Shown: in pieces, positions 61,297-64,000 of the stretch
How positions within the stretch are numbered: position 1 is the first letter of the stretch
Layout: every line of letters starts with the position of its first letter
From: Burhinus oedicnemus
Lineage: Eukaryota > Chordata > Aves > Charadriiformes > Burhinidae
DNA length: 64,000 bases
Direction: 5' to 3'
Assembly: GCA_008921705.1 (NCBI GenBank)
Contig: VFFE01007650.1
Span: 193,176 to 257,175 of the forward strand
Notes under the pieces: generated by a model
What the model saw: the letters and a program-made list of their open reading frames with translations, nothing else
The model's database searches: none
Told to the model about the DNA's origin: nothing
Made by a program: the position numbers and the translations under genes

Positions 61297-62969
61297 GCAC
61301 ACTACAATATTGTTGACACATAGACCGAAATGAAAATTCACAGAATTGTGATTAAATTTATATCTAGCTTTAGGTAAACTAACAGAAGTCCCAATAAGCC
61401 ATTATCCATATTTTCTTATTCAAGAGAAAACAATATTCTAGTGGATTTATTTATTACCAGAATAATATATACTTTCATAAACACATACGTTGTAACCAAT
61501 ATAACACTTGCTGTACAATACTGTTGCATGAGTATATTTCCTCTTAAAAAGTTTAAATTATTAGAAACTCAGGCATTTTAAAGTAGATCTTGAAGTAGCT
61601 TTGTATTTTTAATATGTTAGTTTCTGTTTGGGAGACGCAGCTACTTGAGCAGAGTTTGCTGTAACTTGGCTTCTGGTATATGTGATGGCTGGGTATTCCA
61701 GAGAGACGGAAGACTGAGAGGCAGGGGATGATGAAAACAGCTGCTATCATTTCAAGATCTCATGATGATACTTGGGCTTCCTAACACCAATGCACATAGG
61801 AAAGAATAAGGTGAGCTCTTCGAAGCAAATGGCAGAGCACAAGTGTAACTAGTTCTTCTCTCTCCATTGCTTCAGGTAAAAGCTGAAGGACAGGAAAAAA
61901 GTATAAAGCTGGAACCAAAAGAATCTCGGTTATTTTCTTCCAGTGCATTTAGTGATGAAAGCAAATAGCTGTGTCATTAACAAGCCATAGCTGAGTGTCT
62001 GCAGTCCATAAGGGATACATACGCCCTGCTACAGCCTGATGACAAGATAAAGTGTCTTTATATTGCTCTGTAATAAAACTTCCTTATCGTTCCTCAATAG
62101 TTTTTAAATTATATGGTTTCTGGCCACCCTTTATTCAATCTTCTCTCTAATTTGGGGTTACATAAATGCCGTGGGCTTGCATTGCCTTTCAAAGTATACC
62201 TCAGTCTGCTTAGAACTTGCCAGAAAATGAGATAGGAAGAGTGTCCCTCAAGCTTCAAAGTAGAAAACATGTGCCAAGGTACAGAAGGATGGAGGGTGGG
62301 GGTGGGGCAGCCTGTGGTGGGATCACCCCAGTGAGGGCAGGCAGAGCAGCAGGCAGCAGGAGGTTCTACTTGGTTAGCCAAAAATAGCGCTTCACTGAGC
62401 AGCTTTGCATCCTAAATTTGTTAATTGCTTCATATGGAAAGAGAAATGCATGATTTATGAAAAATATAATATTAGAAAACAGTCAAACTGTCTTCTATAA
62501 AAACCTTGGCAGAATTGTTATAAGCAGCACTTAATTTTCTTAAAGGAGTAGACCCAAAGTGTTAATACCAGCTAGATTAGACAGATTAACTGGAAGAATG
62601 GCTCTACTCTGCTTTACATCTTGTTTAAAAAAAACTAAGGTACTGACTGGAATTTATCAAATGACAACTATAACAGGGGAAATAAAGCACAGTACAATAG
62701 ACTACATTTATTTATAATTATTATAAATCAGAGAGATTGTGATGAAGATTGGTGTTCTGTGAACTGAAACCCTTACCCACAGGAATATACTGGAGAAGAT
62801 GTATGCTGCATATGTTTGGTACTTATCGTGTATTTCCATCACATCAAGGGACACTGTGAGTTCCTTGATTTGTAGAAAGTACAAAAATAAGAAAGAAAGT
62901 GATAGTCTTTACTGTATCTATAAATGTAGCTTGCAAAAGCATCATTCCAGTTTACCAAGAGCAGCATGG

Positions 62970-63115
62970 TATGAGCCAGGGGGCTCTGCGGGGGTCCGTC
63001 AGGGCAGGACCTGGCAGCCAGGGCCTGTCCCACCACCCCAGCCAGGAGCAGAGCAGCCGGGGACTCCAGGAACATCTCCAGCCCTGGAGATCGGCCACCT
63101 CCTAGGGGACAGTCC
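62970..63115. other. GC-rich patch
   Basis: A locally GC-rich stretch with few CpGs and many CCAGG/CAGG words. Frames are open in two phases because of composition. No domain is seen. It could be a degraded short repeat or a regulatory patch. Confidence 0.4.
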
Positions 63116-64000
63116 AGGACAGCTACGCTACCAAGACTTTGCTACAGTGTGTGTACCTCTGCTGACAGAGCTATACCCAGATGCCTTTTAGCTACGTTCT
63201 TATTATGTATTCAAGTGTGATGGCACCACATTTCTGGAAAGTTAAGATTTCCCTGATTTTTCTTTTTATGCTATAACCCCTGAAAGCTACACAGGAAATT
63301 GTGGGGAAAGGCAGTAACTGCTCAAGGTGTTGCGCGCAAGTCGTGTTAATTCAGCTGGAGACAGGAGAGTCTCTGTGTAAACCAAAAGGGCCACTTCGTT
63401 CAGAGCAAGAGCAGCAGGTCTTTCATGGCAGCAGTGGCTTCTTTCCCCCGAGAGCTGTTTTAAATTAAAGCAGAAGGAAATTGTGGCCCATGTCACCTGA
63501 ACTGATGGGACCTTCTTTAAAAAGGAAAGGACATGGGGAAGGCTTGAGTTAAGGAGTGCATCACAATTATTCTGTCGTTCAGAAGAGAGAGAAACCGAGC
63601 CAGCTGGCAGCCTTTCAATGACTTTTTTGCATTTGTCATTGAAATTTCTCTCAAAAAATACGTACAGTTTTGAAAACTTTCTTTGGAGGACCTTCTTCCG
63701 ACTTGTCTCTTGAGCCTGTCTACCCCCTGTCCCTGATGAGAATCGCAGATGACAACCTGCTGGCTATGCTGGGAAAGCTTGCTCTTGTGCTGCGGCTGCT
63801 GCGCTTTGTACAAACAAGTCAATATTATTGTTGCTTGGAAGGAAAAGGTTCCTTCCTCCTTGCTGCCTCCTGATTAAGGCAGTTACTGAGGGATTGAGAT
63901 CCAAGGAGCTGACCTGTGCTTCCTACTGTGCCCTGGTCAACAGAACACCTTTTGCTATGAGAGTATCATCAAAGGGGTTAATTCAGGACATCTTCTGAAG

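Larger units (their letters stand above)
55583..64000. other. Unique noncoding stretch
   Basis: No gene is recognised. It holds a short palindromic repeat (55925-55985), a polypyrimidine-AG site followed by a 90-codon frame (56816-57087), an A-rich run at 61265-61296, and a GC-rich patch at 62970-63115. Frames at 60447-60701 and 62799-63191 have no domain. The last few hundred bases are of average composition. Confidence 0.5.

Noticed and set aside
1..64000. CRISPR arrays, operons, riboswitches, phage or plasmid features
   Set aside because: The sequence is vertebrate in character (CR1, LTR, CpG depletion); no regularly spaced repeat arrays or bacterial gene organisation were seen.

Overview
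The window looks like a gene-poor, AT-rich stretch of a bird chromosome. The evidence is two CR1 LINE copies ending in the ATTCTATGAT-type 3' tail seen in birds, an avian-style retroviral LTR, few repeats overall, and no primate- or rodent-type SINEs. I found no protein-coding gene, exon chain, tRNA, rRNA or known microRNA hairpin that I could defend. Most open frames here are short and many open on non-ATG codons. They fit chance frames in AT-rich intergenic or intronic DNA.

Layout. 1-5.9 kb is unique AT-rich DNA with an unexplained perfect 34-bp direct repeat (4461 and 5327). About 6.0-6.2 kb holds a very old minus-strand CR1 relic. 6.2-23.2 kb is mostly unique, with a MIR-like SINE fragment near 16.7 kb and candidate conserved noncoding blocks near 10.6-10.9 and 18.4-18.6 kb. 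23.24-24.56 kb is a 5'-truncated minus-strand CR1 whose reverse transcriptase (RT) frame is almost intact. It has one in-frame TGA and one lost catalytic aspartate. 26.94-27.7 kb may hold a decayed minus-strand retroviral gag fragment. Two old plus-strand CR1 relics lie at 33.8-33.9 and 36.9-38.0 kb. 47.2-48.06 kb holds a minus-strand retroviral 3' LTR with a CCAAT box, TATA box, poly(A) signal, R hairpin and polypurine tract, followed by a short internal remnant and no partner LTR. 53.43-55.58 kb is a longer plus-strand CR1 with frameshifts, stops and a ruined catalytic motif. 55.6-64 kb is unique apart from a short palindromic repeat near 55.95 kb.

The recognisable parts are layers of transposons of different ages: very old CR1 and MIR relics shared in style with other amniotes, then bird-era CR1 and an endogenous retrovirus. 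The rest may carry regulatory DNA, but sequence reading alone cannot prove that. I found no undescribed biological system. The best unexplained signals are the 34-bp repeat, the incomplete retroviral insertion, and the possible conserved blocks.
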